DNA of 64,000 nt, taken from positions 1-64,000 of the forward strand of contig JAPYMA010000992.1 of NCBI GenBank assembly GCA_035041965.1, given 5' to 3'. The DNA comes from Anisakis pegreffii (taxonomy: Eukaryota > Nematoda > Chromadorea > Rhabditida > Anisakidae). The translations under genes and the position numbers were made by a program. Position 1 is the first letter of the stretch; the number at the start of each line of letters is the position of its first letter. The notes under the pieces are model-generated. The model was not told the origin of the DNA. It searched no databases and worked only from the letters and a program-made list of their open reading frames with translations. Shown one piece after another: positions 48,590 to 59,399 of this stretch.

Positions 48590-51500
48590 ATGGCGTCTAC
48601 ATTCCAGAAATACCAGTTCACGATTGTTCTTGTTCTCTCCCAAGTTAGTGATTGCTGACCTTGTCACCGAAAGCATTTTCATCTCAGACCACATTTTGTC
48701 TTTTTCGGCTCTTACAACTTCAATCAAGCATTTCTATCCTCTAGAAGGAAGTTGCATTGCGACGGCAAAAAATTATCAATGCAATTATCAAGCATTGGAA
48801 GCAATCGTTTTGCAGGAGTGCACAATAAACATGATAGCATCATATGAGCGCTATTCATTGATCGATTGCTTGTAAGGGATCAATTTTCAGATCGCCTTCT
48901 TCATTCTATTCGGAATATTTGGGAGATATGCGGAGAGTGCGATGCCTGGAGGACCAAGCAGTACGAACTTCGTTAATTCGAACTATCCGAGTAAGTGATC
49001 ATATGAGTGTAAACATAGATCAACGAAGCACTTGATGTGTCTGTCAGTCATGAAATTCCAACGCTGGAAACCAATTAACTGTTACTGATTCAGAATCAAA
49101 ATTCTTTGCGGTATCAGATAACTCATCGTTGCTTACGCCATCAATATTTTGCTTGTAACCTCAACGCACCAGTCGCAATGTTATACTTGCAAACAGTATT
49201 TTTGAGGGTATCTGAATCATTAGAAAAATCAAAATCTCAAAGCTAGATGGAAAGACAGCCTTGCAGATCAATGCATTAAAACAAAATCGCTCATGAGCGA
49301 AGTAAGGGAGCATGCCTCGCCAACAATGCAAAGCATTTGCATTAAGCATTTGCATGTATCTGCAAAACCCTTCCGAATTGGTCCATTTATTTGAACTGAT
49401 CGTGAACGGATCCAATAAATCAAGGACCGATTTGATTGCGGTTCTAAAGTTTCAAAAATTCTTCTCCCGTCAAACAATACAATATTTCAGTGTTCCAAGA
49501 TATACACGTAATGATCTTCATCGGTTTTGGCTTCTTAATGGTATTCCTAAGACGTTATGGATTCTCTGCTGTCTCAATTAACCTGCTTCTCGCATGTGTC
49601 GTCATTCAGTGGAGTATACTCATAAATGGATTCTGGTCTGAAGAGTTTGCTGAAACCGGACAATTCACGATTTCGATTACTGAGTTAGTGGCGAAATAAA
49701 TAATACATCAAATTTTATGTGACAACACCAGATCATAGCAGCATCGCATAACGATCTTCAAATGTCATCTTGGAATTTCGCTTATTTTCCACCTCTAAAA
49801 CGTATCCTTTATCTGAAACGGCCTGAGCTGTGACTGAATCAAAATCGTTTTCCAACTATTCTGAAGAGATAACCATTGCCGTGCAGAAAACAATTGTTCG
49901 TTTTGTGCTGGAAGTTCGAGTGATACGAAAGCAAGATGCTGGTCTGATATGACCAAGTATTTAAGGATAATTGGTGGTGATTTCGCGGCAGCAACGATTT
50001 TGATCACAATGGGTGCCACCTTAGGTAAGCTTTCACCATCGCAATATGTGGTGATGGCACTGATCGAGGTACCTGTCGCACTCACCATCGAACATATCGT
50101 TATTCATATAATCGAGGTACTTCCTAATAATCATTTTATTCCAGCTGCAATTGCACATCACCAATCTATACGTCACTCGTAACTCAATCGAACGTTCCGT
50201 TCATTGCCCTGTTTGCTAATAAAATAGCCCTCAACTAGTCTTATTAATCGCTAAAGATTACGTATTCCGTAGCACTCATCAAGTGACCGTCATCACTGTC
50301 CCTGTGCATAGTTTCAATTGCAAGCAATTTGGTTAACCATAGTCAACAATCAAAGACCTTGACATTTTTTGGTAGCTGCAAAAGACGAGATATATTTGTC
50401 GATTACTTTGACAGTAGAACTTCTATGAGTATCGATTTCTATCTCGATTAATTGTTGCTACTATTAGTCTTTGTTGATTAGCGTGCTCTTTGGAAAAATC
50501 AAGGAAAACATCAAAATTGTCTGCAGTGGTAGCATTGAAAGGCATTCCAAAGAAATTTTCATTATTATTCCTTCTTCAATTTCGAATTGCACACAGCGGC
50601 AATTAATAATTCAACAGTATCAATGTATCACATGATGTATCGTTGTAAAAATCGCTATACACTTTCAAAAAAAAAATGATCAGAGAACATTTGAAATGAA
50701 CGACTCCCTCTCATCAGTTTATCAGTCACATATCTTAAGAATGTCTTGACTTCTTGTAAAATTGGCATCGAAGTGGAATGAAGCATTGAATTTTGTGGGT
50801 TTAACCACAATCTAATGTAATCACTGAAAAAAAATACATAGGCGAACGATGTCGGCGATTCAATGGTTATTCACGCGTTTGGCGCATACTTTGGACTAGC
50901 ACTTGCCTTCGTATTCAACAAGAAACAGCATCGTGAGCATGAACATGAGGGAAGCAACTATAGTTCGGATATTTTCTCTATGATCGGTAAGTGAATCTTC
51001 AAAAATATCATAATTAAGAACGCATTTCACAAGATTTCTTTTCTTCACACATCTTGGAATGATATCCAAAGATGAAATGAAATGGAACATATGGATAACC
51101 ATCAAGATTGCATTGCAAACAAATATCATAGAAATGGATTTCTTTCAATCATTGTGATTTCTTGATTCTTGCACAGTCAATGCACTTGAAGTAGATCACT
51201 TGATCGAGTGAAGTTGTGTATAAGTGAGCGATCTCTAGCGAATTTGACAAATTTGTTCTGGTTGTTACAAAAACGAAAATCTTTTTCAGGTGCCGTATTC
51301 CTTTGGGTATTCTGGCCATCGTTTAACGCCGTCTCAGCTGTACCTGAAAATGCACGTCAACGAGCTGTTCTCAACACCTACCTCTCGTTGGCTGCTTGCA
51401 CCGTGGTGACGTTCATCCTCAGTCAGTTGGTTGATCATGAACATAAGGTGTGTCCGATCTGGTTATAGTAGCGAATCGATCGCTTTAATTTGAACTTCTT

Positions 51501-53448
51501 TTACTGGCAATTCCCAAAATCCGTATGTATCGTACATTTGACGAGCTCGCACACCTCATTTGGAAAACTTCATCCTGCCAATCCTGTATGTCTTGTCAGG
51601 AACAATCAGAGTGATTTTGGATCCTTTGCTTCCGGACTGTATGATGAGAGCTAATGTTCACCCCTGTACATGTAAATCATATATAGTTTGTGGTCCCGTC
51701 TGTAACGAGCGCAGTCTGATAGGGATAAGGTCTTACGAACAGTCTAACGATAAGCGGAAAGTTTAAATCGCCTGATCGTATGAGATGCAAAACGCTTTCT
51801 AAAATCCGTATTCAGATGCGCTTCTCGATGACACATATAGCGAATTCGACTCTGGCTGGTGGTGTAGCAATTGGTACGACCGCGAACGTTGTGCTAATGC
51901 CTCTTCATGCATTGCTCGTTGGCGCTGGAGCCGCAGTGATCTCTGTCCTCGGATATGCTTATGTCACGGTTCGAATATTATTTCCTCATGATTGTCTTCT
52001 GAAATTCTCATCGAGCAATGAAAAGATTCTTGTTTATCACGCAACTATACACGAATAGTGTTCATGAAATGAAAATTCAATACTGATACTCCATATCTTA
52101 TGTGTTTTTGAACCAAGAAAACGACAATTTATTCGCTTATTCTGGAAACTGCTTTTGATAGTGTTGTCAACTGCTGTGATCTTGTCTATTGATGTTTGTC
52201 ACGTTTGAACATCATGCTGACTGAAGTGGATTTTCAGCCGTTCCTTGCACGCAAGATGCGTATTCACGACACGTGTGGAGTAAACAATCTCCATGGAATG
52301 CCAGGTATGTCCCTCAGCAATCAGCATTTACTATTTCGGTCATAATGATCATACTGATAAAGAACAAATCGCTTGTATTACAATGAATCTTGCATCGAAT
52401 GTTGTATCGATCTTGCATCAATTGATATTGAACAAATCGCCTGTATCACAATGAATCTTGCATTAAAAGAACTCTTTCAACTGGAATCCGAGAATTTATT
52501 CAGCCAGAACATATTTAACTCGTTCGCAAGCAAGCAATGCTAACAATACAGAAGTGTTTCATTCATGAGTGGTTCGAAAGAATGAACAAGTCGTAGAATT
52601 TTTCACAAATTTTAGGAGTCTACGCTGGTATTCTTGGTTTCATCTTCGCAGCTGTTTATGATCCCGCAAAGTATGGCACCAGGTAAGGATTTCTATAGCC
52701 AAAAAATATTCATTCAAGATTTGTGCGTTATCCGTCTCAACAATAATGTTTCTTGCAAAAGAAGAAGCTCTCAGAGGGTGGATTGCATCGTTGAGTGAAT
52801 TTCATTTCAGCTTGAATATGATCTATCCAGCCATAAAAACATCGTCGAATGAACATGGAAGAGATATGATGGTTCAAGCGGCATTCCAGCTGATTGCTCT
52901 TGTAGTTGTTTTGGTTGGTGCAATCGTTAGTGGAGCCATTACGGGTAAGTGCAGAGGATCATGCAGGGGTTTAGCAGCAGCTCATCGCTGAGTTCTCGCC
53001 ACGGCGAGTATTCCTGACGGCAATCAGAGCGATTTTCAGCATGATTTCAATCATCTTATATGTTGAATGAAAATCTCATATAGTTTCTCAAGCAAAATTC
53101 ATATAAATCCTTAAACTACGTCCGCTTCTTTAGGTTTGATCTTGAAACTGAAGATTTGGGATCAAGTAAGAGACAAGGAACTGTACGCGGATGGAGACTA
53201 CTTCGAAGTACCTGAGGACTACGACTTCGTGACGAGGGTGCGTTTATATGTTGCTTATATGTGCAAGACTAAAAGTTTGGCAAGAGATTAGTTTGAAAGA
53301 ATTGCTCAAAGGGCAGCAGCAAAAATTCCTAACATACGACAATGATGTTGAACAGGAACTTAATGAGTGCGAGTTTTAGATCACTTCAAAAATCGACCAT
53401 GTTGAGCTGACCGAACACACAGCGCTAAGGAACAAGGAGGGCCAATAA
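48590..53448 (+). CDS. rhr-1/rhr-2 homologue: Rh-type ammonia channel (RhBG/RhCG-like), 12 exons
   Basis: Exons: 48590-48643, 48891-48990, 49491-49683, 49966-50116, 50842-50986, 51290-51447, 51816-51968, 52238-52304, 52616-52682, 52811-52944, 53134-53237, 53380-53448. All phases agree; 464 residues, close to vertebrate RhCG (about 480). Diagnostic segments: FQDIHVMIFIGFGFLMVFLR, LLACVVIQWSILINGFW, SMVIHAFGAYFGL, FLWVFWPSFN, TLAGGVAIGT and CGVNNLHGMPG. The twin pore histidines of Amt/Rh channels are present at about His177 and His337. Twelve helices are expected from the family. Rh proteins conduct NH3/ammonium (and perhaps CO2) across the plasma membrane; in nematodes they act in hypodermal and excretory ammonia release. 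Exon 4 uses an unusual TTTAAG acceptor. The C-terminus is short and charged. Confidence 0.95.
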
Positions 53449-53449
53449 C

Positions 53450-54984
53450 TGGATCGTATCAATGACCACCATTCACATCAATCATCATATCAAATTCATT
53501 ATTTGCTCTCTGCATTATTATGCGTTTTTATCAGCATCATTACTGTCATCGTCCATGTACCATATACTACTCAGTTTATCATACGTAATGGCCGCCTAAT
53601 TTTAATCTTAAAATTTATAAGTTCTCGTGAAATATTCACAGATTCGATACGAAACTATTGCTGTGAATATTTAAAGAGGAGAACGCTAATTTCGATGAGT
53701 GACCGACGAGCGATGTCTTCTAGAAAGCATTCAGTTTTAATGTGGCACGAAAGTGAATCATGTGGCTAAGGTCAATCCCTTCTCATACAACTCACAGCAC
53801 TTGGGCTTTTTTGGATTTGTTCCCTTATCAGTTCTGCGGTATTCGCATGAAAACAATGATAAAGATCAAAGAAGTATCTCCATGTCAATGAAATTCGAAT
53901 GTGCCCAGCAAAACGCATTGAGCTCAGACTCATAATCAAACTCAGAAGATTCATTTATTAACCGACTATGAATTCAAATAGTGATCGAATCGATATCTCT
54001 TCATCCAATTAACGTCAAGTTGAACCTTTCCTATGTGCCCTTCTTGATTAATCATATCTATTACTATTCGTTCTTATCACATATGCGATGTTTGTATAAT
54101 GTTTTATCTATCATTAATAACACATCCTAATTACGAAAAGTAAACTGTTAGTGAAATTACACGTAACATTGTGCATTGTTGACTCTTCTCGAAAACATGT
54201 CATCGCCATCCCATTAACACTCTCATAAATTTGTCATTTTAGCATTTTCAACTGTTTATGTTAATAATATTGAGTAAATTCGTTAATTTCTTGTACGATC
54301 TTAACACACCTAAATGGATCGTTCGTGAAGTGGACTGTAAAATCAAAAAATGATCACCACATCGTGGCAACTCTTTGATGGAAATGTTTTATTGTTTACA
54401 TGGTCAAAATATCACAAGAATGAACCCAAAAAGAATTGACACATAAGAATCCCCTCGAGACAAATAATTATTCGAATGAATGCAAAGGAACAGTTCACTA
54501 AAGGTGTCGACAATATACTTGACAATAAATTCATTCGAGCACCCTGATTCACGTTCCCCCCCTCCCCATTCCCACTCCGACATTTGCCAGTTCGGTTGGG
54601 TAAAAAAATTCCATTCATCACGTGTATACTCATTAGAGGTGAAAAAAGTAGACTGGCCTAACAATATGCAAAACGGAGAATATAAAATTGTGGAAACCTA
54701 GGAACAATCAAATGACCATGAACAGAGCGGAACTATATGAAGAAAACAGCACCAATGTGGATTCGTAGAAGAGAAGTTTCAATAACATGAAACGTACCTT
54801 CTAGTCGAAATATCACCCCCCCTCCCCCAAAAAAAAGACCACACTCCACAATTCTTCCACAACCTTTAAAGGATATAACAATCAGTATTATGATACGCAA
54901 AGTGGAACAACATCAAAGAATCCATAAAAGATTATCACATCGATTTTCAATGGACTATCATCATAAGACCAGATTCCTCAGAAA
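53450..54984. other. Convergent intergenic spacer
   Basis: Lies between the 3' ends of the Rh and CDK5RAP3 genes, so it should hold both 3' UTRs. No canonical AATAAA is near either stop. C-rich runs at 54556-54567 and 54816-54828 are the only striking feature; their complement is G-rich. ORFs 53503-53769 and 54404-54701 are unsupported. Confidence 0.5.
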
Positions 54985-57900
54985 TCATGAGGCCATCAGG
55001 GCTGCTTGAATTCCTCCCATGATGTTGACTGTTCGTCCATTATATTTCTTTGAGATTTCCTCTTCCAGCTGAAAATCTCAAACAATTTACGAAAAAATAT
55101 GGATGAGGAACATCCGCATAAATCGCCAGATCTAGCGCCAGTTCCAGTTCACGCATGTAAAACAAAGATTTTCTTCATCAACATACTTGTTTCTGAAGCA
55201 CTCTTGTTGCGATCGACACGTCTTTGAGTTGAGACTGCGCTTTTGTGGCCGCTTCTCTCGCTTCTTGACTCCCTTCAACCATCAGAGCGCGCAATCGCTC
55301 ATATCGACTTTCAATTGAACGTTTCTGTTCGAGATTCTCTACTAGAGTTTCCACATAACTGAAAATTGCTGTTGAGTGAATCATAAGTATTTTTCAAAAA
55401 TTCAGTCAATTGATGGATGCGTTCAATCACACGCTGCTACTGTCCCTCAACAAGCAGTCAATACGCTGCTGACATCGTAGTAAATGGTGAAAGATAACTG
55501 AGAGTTGACATCGTACAACTGTTACTCTTAAAGATTTCAAAGCGCCAGCCATCTTATCGCATCACGATACACAACCATAGATTGAACAATCACATAAAAC
55601 TCACTGAGGTGAAGATCGAATTTTGAACAAATGCAATTTTTGTGGATCATTCAGCTTCGCTAAAACACCGTTCACCTGTTGCAGCCAAGCGTCGATTTGT
55701 GAAATTTCAATCTGAAAATTAGGAAACGCAATTGAATTGAACTTAAACTGTTGGACAATACGAAGTGTAATTTCACGTATTATGCACAGTGATATTCAGT
55801 GTGTTTATGGCACGAATAAGTAGTTTGAAATTCAGAATCGAAAAATCAAATTTTTCATCTCATTCAGCCGTGAAGGGTGGATGTCACAAAGTGTTTTGAA
55901 TTCTTAATAGATGGTTCATTTTAGGCTTGTATGTGGAATTCAAAATCTTTAACTACCTGTCTACATCATACACATTACCAAAAAAACGTACCGATTTTAG
56001 GAGCGCTGGTCGATCCTCCATTCCAGAGATGTAGATATCCGATGAACTCTCACACATCTCGTCAGTTCGTCTCGATGTGAGGAATATTTGTAACTTAAAC
56101 GAGACATTAATGAATCAAAAGGACCCCAAGAAATTTAAACATTTCCAAACTAAAAGGCAAACTCAGATTAATCTAAAAAAAACAGTTTCAAAATTGGAAA
56201 ATTCTTTCGGATGTAACCTCATTCAATTCGGATAGAATCAGTTTCTGAGATTCGATATTTTCCAATAACATTAAAGCCTCTTCACCGCGCGCCACACCGT
56301 CTTCCAATTGTCCTGAATTCAACATTGTCAATAATTCGGTACTAATCTACTATACAGGCTGTTTGGAAATCACCTCTGAATTCACACTCGAACTCACCTT
56401 GATCGTCGCCAACAACTTCAATTTCAATTCCGCCACCCTCATCACCGAAGTCAATCTCGGCCGAATCCACGTCAAAATTGATTTCACTCGTTAACCCAAC
56501 ACCGTCTCCAAAATCGATTGTATCATCCACTTCATTCTTCTGAAAACGAAGCATCTATTTGAACCGTCCCAAAATTCCACGTTTCACGTAATAGATATGA
56601 ATCCGAACTGAATAAATAACAATTGAAATCAAATGTAAAGCAACTGCAAAAATCAGTCTAAAGAATCACTGAAGAGATGCTCAAGATGAACTGACTTCGT
56701 CATCATTTTGCATCATCAACGAGTCAAAAGGTGGTCGTTCAACTCGTGTTGGTTTCACACCTCGTTTCCATTCGTATACCGTTGTTTCAACTCCTTCTTT
56801 GATGATCAATGAACACAACGGTAATAACACCGATTTAGGTTCATTGTTCCTTAAAGCAATCAACTGGTAATTATGGTAGTGAAAAAGCTGGTAGGGCTGC
56901 ATATTGTCTTCTGAGGAACATTCTCACTCTGAACTGATGATGATATATCTAGCAACTGCATTATCCAGTGATTGATTTTGAGACGAATTACCATCCTCTA
57001 TATTCTACATATCATTTGTGATCAGCGCATTTCGAGGACTTCCAAACAGATCAGCAAAAGAAACAGCATCCACAACAATCAAGAGAACAAGCCGCATTCG
57101 ATCGAGTAAATATATGAATGTTCCATGTGAACGTTCAAACAGAATGAACTTCTAAGACTATTCAAGCACACTCACTGGTGAAGATATTTCCTAAAATCGT
57201 AGTAGTATTGCAACGGTTCACGCAATCTGCGGATTTCTTCGGCGATTCCGATGTAGAACGACGGTAAATCAATTGCCAACGACATTAGTTCACGACGCAT
57301 ATGCTGACCTAGAGGAAAACTTATTGAATGCCAACGAGAATAGCGATGTCGATTGGTTATTCGACTGATTGAACCCGATTCACCATTTTGTTGGACGTTC
57401 AGAAGCTAACAACAAGTTTGAAAACAATACGGAACTCGAATTAGGTATTACCTTTGATACCAAAATCTTTCAGTGCTTTCTCGAACTGCTTTTTTGCATC
57501 TATTGACTGCTTCACATATTCCTGCTCTTTTCTTCCACAATCCTATAATTATGTCCACTTCACATGGATATTTCACCTAGAAATTTGGGCTGTGCCAATA
57601 ACGAAACCTTTCTGTACGAACACCGATTCATTCAGTTCACAAATGGAAAAGTACACATCAGATGAAGCTAATTTCTCACAGACATCACACAAGAAAAGGA
57701 TTCAAACGACATTTGAGCATCACATAAGGGATGCCTTATTTGAATCGAAAAAATCTCACGGATCTAACATGAATATTACAATCAAAGAAGTAGAGCTGGG
57801 ACCGAACTAGTAACATGAAATTCAAAATCAGTGAAATTGGATGACAATTGACCGTACCGTAACAGTTTGATCACATTTCGCGATTTGCTTCTTCAGTGCT

Positions 57901-58777
57901 GGTATTTCATACTGCACTAGTCGTTGCAGAATCTGCGCTGCTTCGGCCAAATTCACGTTCTCCTTTTCATACAATTGTTGAATTTGCTGCAAATAAAATT
58001 GAGTTCCGTAAAATATGAACTGAAATTGATGACGGATGAGAAGATACTTTCATGGATCATCGTGGATAATGACAGAAAATTATCAAAGTCGACGACCAGC
58101 AAACGTACCAGCCAATCGTTCATACGCTGCGATGAATAATAACCAAGGAAATTTTTCGTGTCCTTTTCAGTCTCTTTCAGGATTTCCACTATTCGCTTAC
58201 AGTGAAAATAATTGATGTCTGAAAAATGAACGTGATTTTAGGAATATCTTCAGAAAGGTTCCGCTTAAGTTAGGACAACACAGCTTCGCTATTTAACTGC
58301 CATCTATGCCTACTGTTACATCAAATGTTCATTTCTTTTGACATACCGAGCAACTCTCCCGCTAATGATTCATTTATGAAGTGATAATTGAAACTGATGA
58401 AGATGTTTTTGCGCAGTAAAATTACATGGATTGTTGGCAGCAAAGTATGCAAAATAACTGACAAGCGCCCTGAAGAAGCTTGAGAATGCGTTCATCTTCG
58501 GGCATATCCTGTATGGCATGTTTGATCTTTTCGCGTATCACCAAAACACTCTTCTGCCAATCTTTACTACAATGTCGTCGATTCACTAACCAATCTGCAA
58601 TACAATCACTCAAAAAAAAAATCGCCTCATCTCAAAGATACGCATTCAGAATCTAAATAACATTGGTTAGCTGATTTCTCAACGCTCATTAGCAATGAAC
58701 ACACGAGAAGAAGAAAGCTTGAAGGACCCACCCAATAATTTACTGCTGTGTATATCAATCGGTAGACTTTGCTCCAT
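54985..58777 (-). CDS. CDK5RAP3 homologue: CDK5RAP3 / LZAP / C53 homologue, 13 exons
   Basis: Exons: 58732-58777, 58463-58594, 58109-58218, 57858-57986, 57452-57542, 57176-57308, 56696-56910, 56398-56539, 56218-56312, 55992-56093, 55605-55711, 55187-55358, 54985-55068; about 518 residues against 506 in human. Clear matches run from the N-terminus (PIDIHSSKLLDWLVNRRHCS) through QDMPEDE, INYFHCKRIVEILK, YSSQRMNDWL, YEIPALKKQIAKCDQ, TTVYEWKRG and GVARGEEALMLLE to the C-terminus (EEEISKKYNGRTVNIMGG). The protein is an adaptor of the UFL1-UFBP1 UFM1 ligase at the ER and acts in ribosome UFMylation and ER-phagy. Exon 8 encodes an acidic linker with two IDFG motifs, where human CDK5RAP3 has IDWG repeats binding UFM1/ATG8 proteins. 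The exon 6/7 phase does not fit (see findings). Exon 10 uses a TTTAAG acceptor. Confidence 0.95.
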
Positions 58778-58791
58778 CACTCCAAACCGCC

Positions 58792-59091
58792 TCAGGCTAC
58801 AAGCACGAATTTGCCGGAGGCACTGACGTGTTCACTAAGCACGACGATTTCCCGTAGAAGAATTTCGCTTTTGAAAAGGCATTCTGCCAACCGGCCATAT
58901 GGCTCACCTGCCAACATGGTCTGAATAATTCTTAAAGGGGGATCCATGAGTGAATTTGTATGGATTAAGCTGGAAATTATAGCTCGAGCCTCGTTTTGTA
59001 TTGCCAGCTTAACGAACAGTACATTCGGAGAAAGCAATCTGTGAACGATGCTAAACTTAAGAAGGTCGACAGTGCAATGAAGAATTAGCAT
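58792..59091 (-). CDS. 99-codon ORF just upstream of CDK5RAP3
   Basis: Open from ATG at 59091 to TGA at 58792, with helical, Leu/Ile-rich composition typical of a folded domain (LLKFSIVHRLLSP, MLAGEPYGRLAECLFKSE). The bases before the ATG read GAATTCTAG, a possible (trans-)splice acceptor with the start codon right after it. An in-frame stop lies there, so it is either the first exon of a short gene or a terminal exon entered by splicing. The stop is 14 bp from the CDK5RAP3 start on the same strand. I do not recognise the family. Confidence 0.55.
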   Translation of the reverse strand: MLILHCTVDLLKFSIVHRLLSPNVLFVKLAIQNEARAIISSLIHTNSLMDPPLRIIQTMLAGEPYGRLAECLFKSEILLREIVVLSEHVSASGKFVLVA

Positions 59092-59263
59092 CTAGAATTC
59101 ACATTTAATCTCATTTCGATCTAATCCTTTGACGTAACTCATGAGCATGAGGTCCAACTCATCAGCTCAGCCAACAAGCTATCAACGTTACAATTAGGCA
59201 TTTACGAGTTTCTACCTACAAAGAAAATCAGCAAATGGCTCATCCTAGCTTAATGTTTCACTG

Positions 59264-59269
59264 TTTATT
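59264..59269 (-). terminator. Polyadenylation signal AATAAA
   Basis: AATAAA on the minus strand, 12 bases after the TAA at 59281-59283. Position and form fit the 3' end of the gene whose last exon is 59281-59340. Confidence 0.55.
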
Positions 59270-59280
59270 TGGGTTTCAAG

Positions 59281-59340
59281 TTACTCTTCCGGCGTTAATG
59301 GATATACATACACCTCATATGATTTCTCCATGAATGACAG
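59281..59340 (-). CDS. Terminal exon of an upstream minus-strand gene
   Basis: A CTTTCAG acceptor is followed by 19 codons (LSFMEKSYEVYVYPLTPEE) and TAA, then AATAAA. Splice site, open frame and poly(A) signal together support a real last exon entered in phase 0. I could not place earlier exons between 59341 and 60200. It lies 190 bp upstream of the 99-codon ORF and about 500 bp upstream of CDK5RAP3, all on one strand, a spacing typical of nematode operons. Family unknown. Confidence 0.5.
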   Translation of the reverse strand: MSFMEKSYEVYVYPLTPEE

Positions 59341-59399
59341 CTGAAAGATTTTTGGGAACGTTTTGTAATTAAAGTGAATCAGAGGCTGCTGGTGTTTTT

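Noticed and set aside
51560..51766. ORF in the Rh gene region
   Set aside because: Lies in an intron between exons 6 and 7; not in the Rh frame.
57005..57097. 30-residue signal-like ORF inside CDK5RAP3 intron 6 (minus)
   Set aside because: No acceptor or donor makes it an exon, and it lies wholly in an intron; probably chance.
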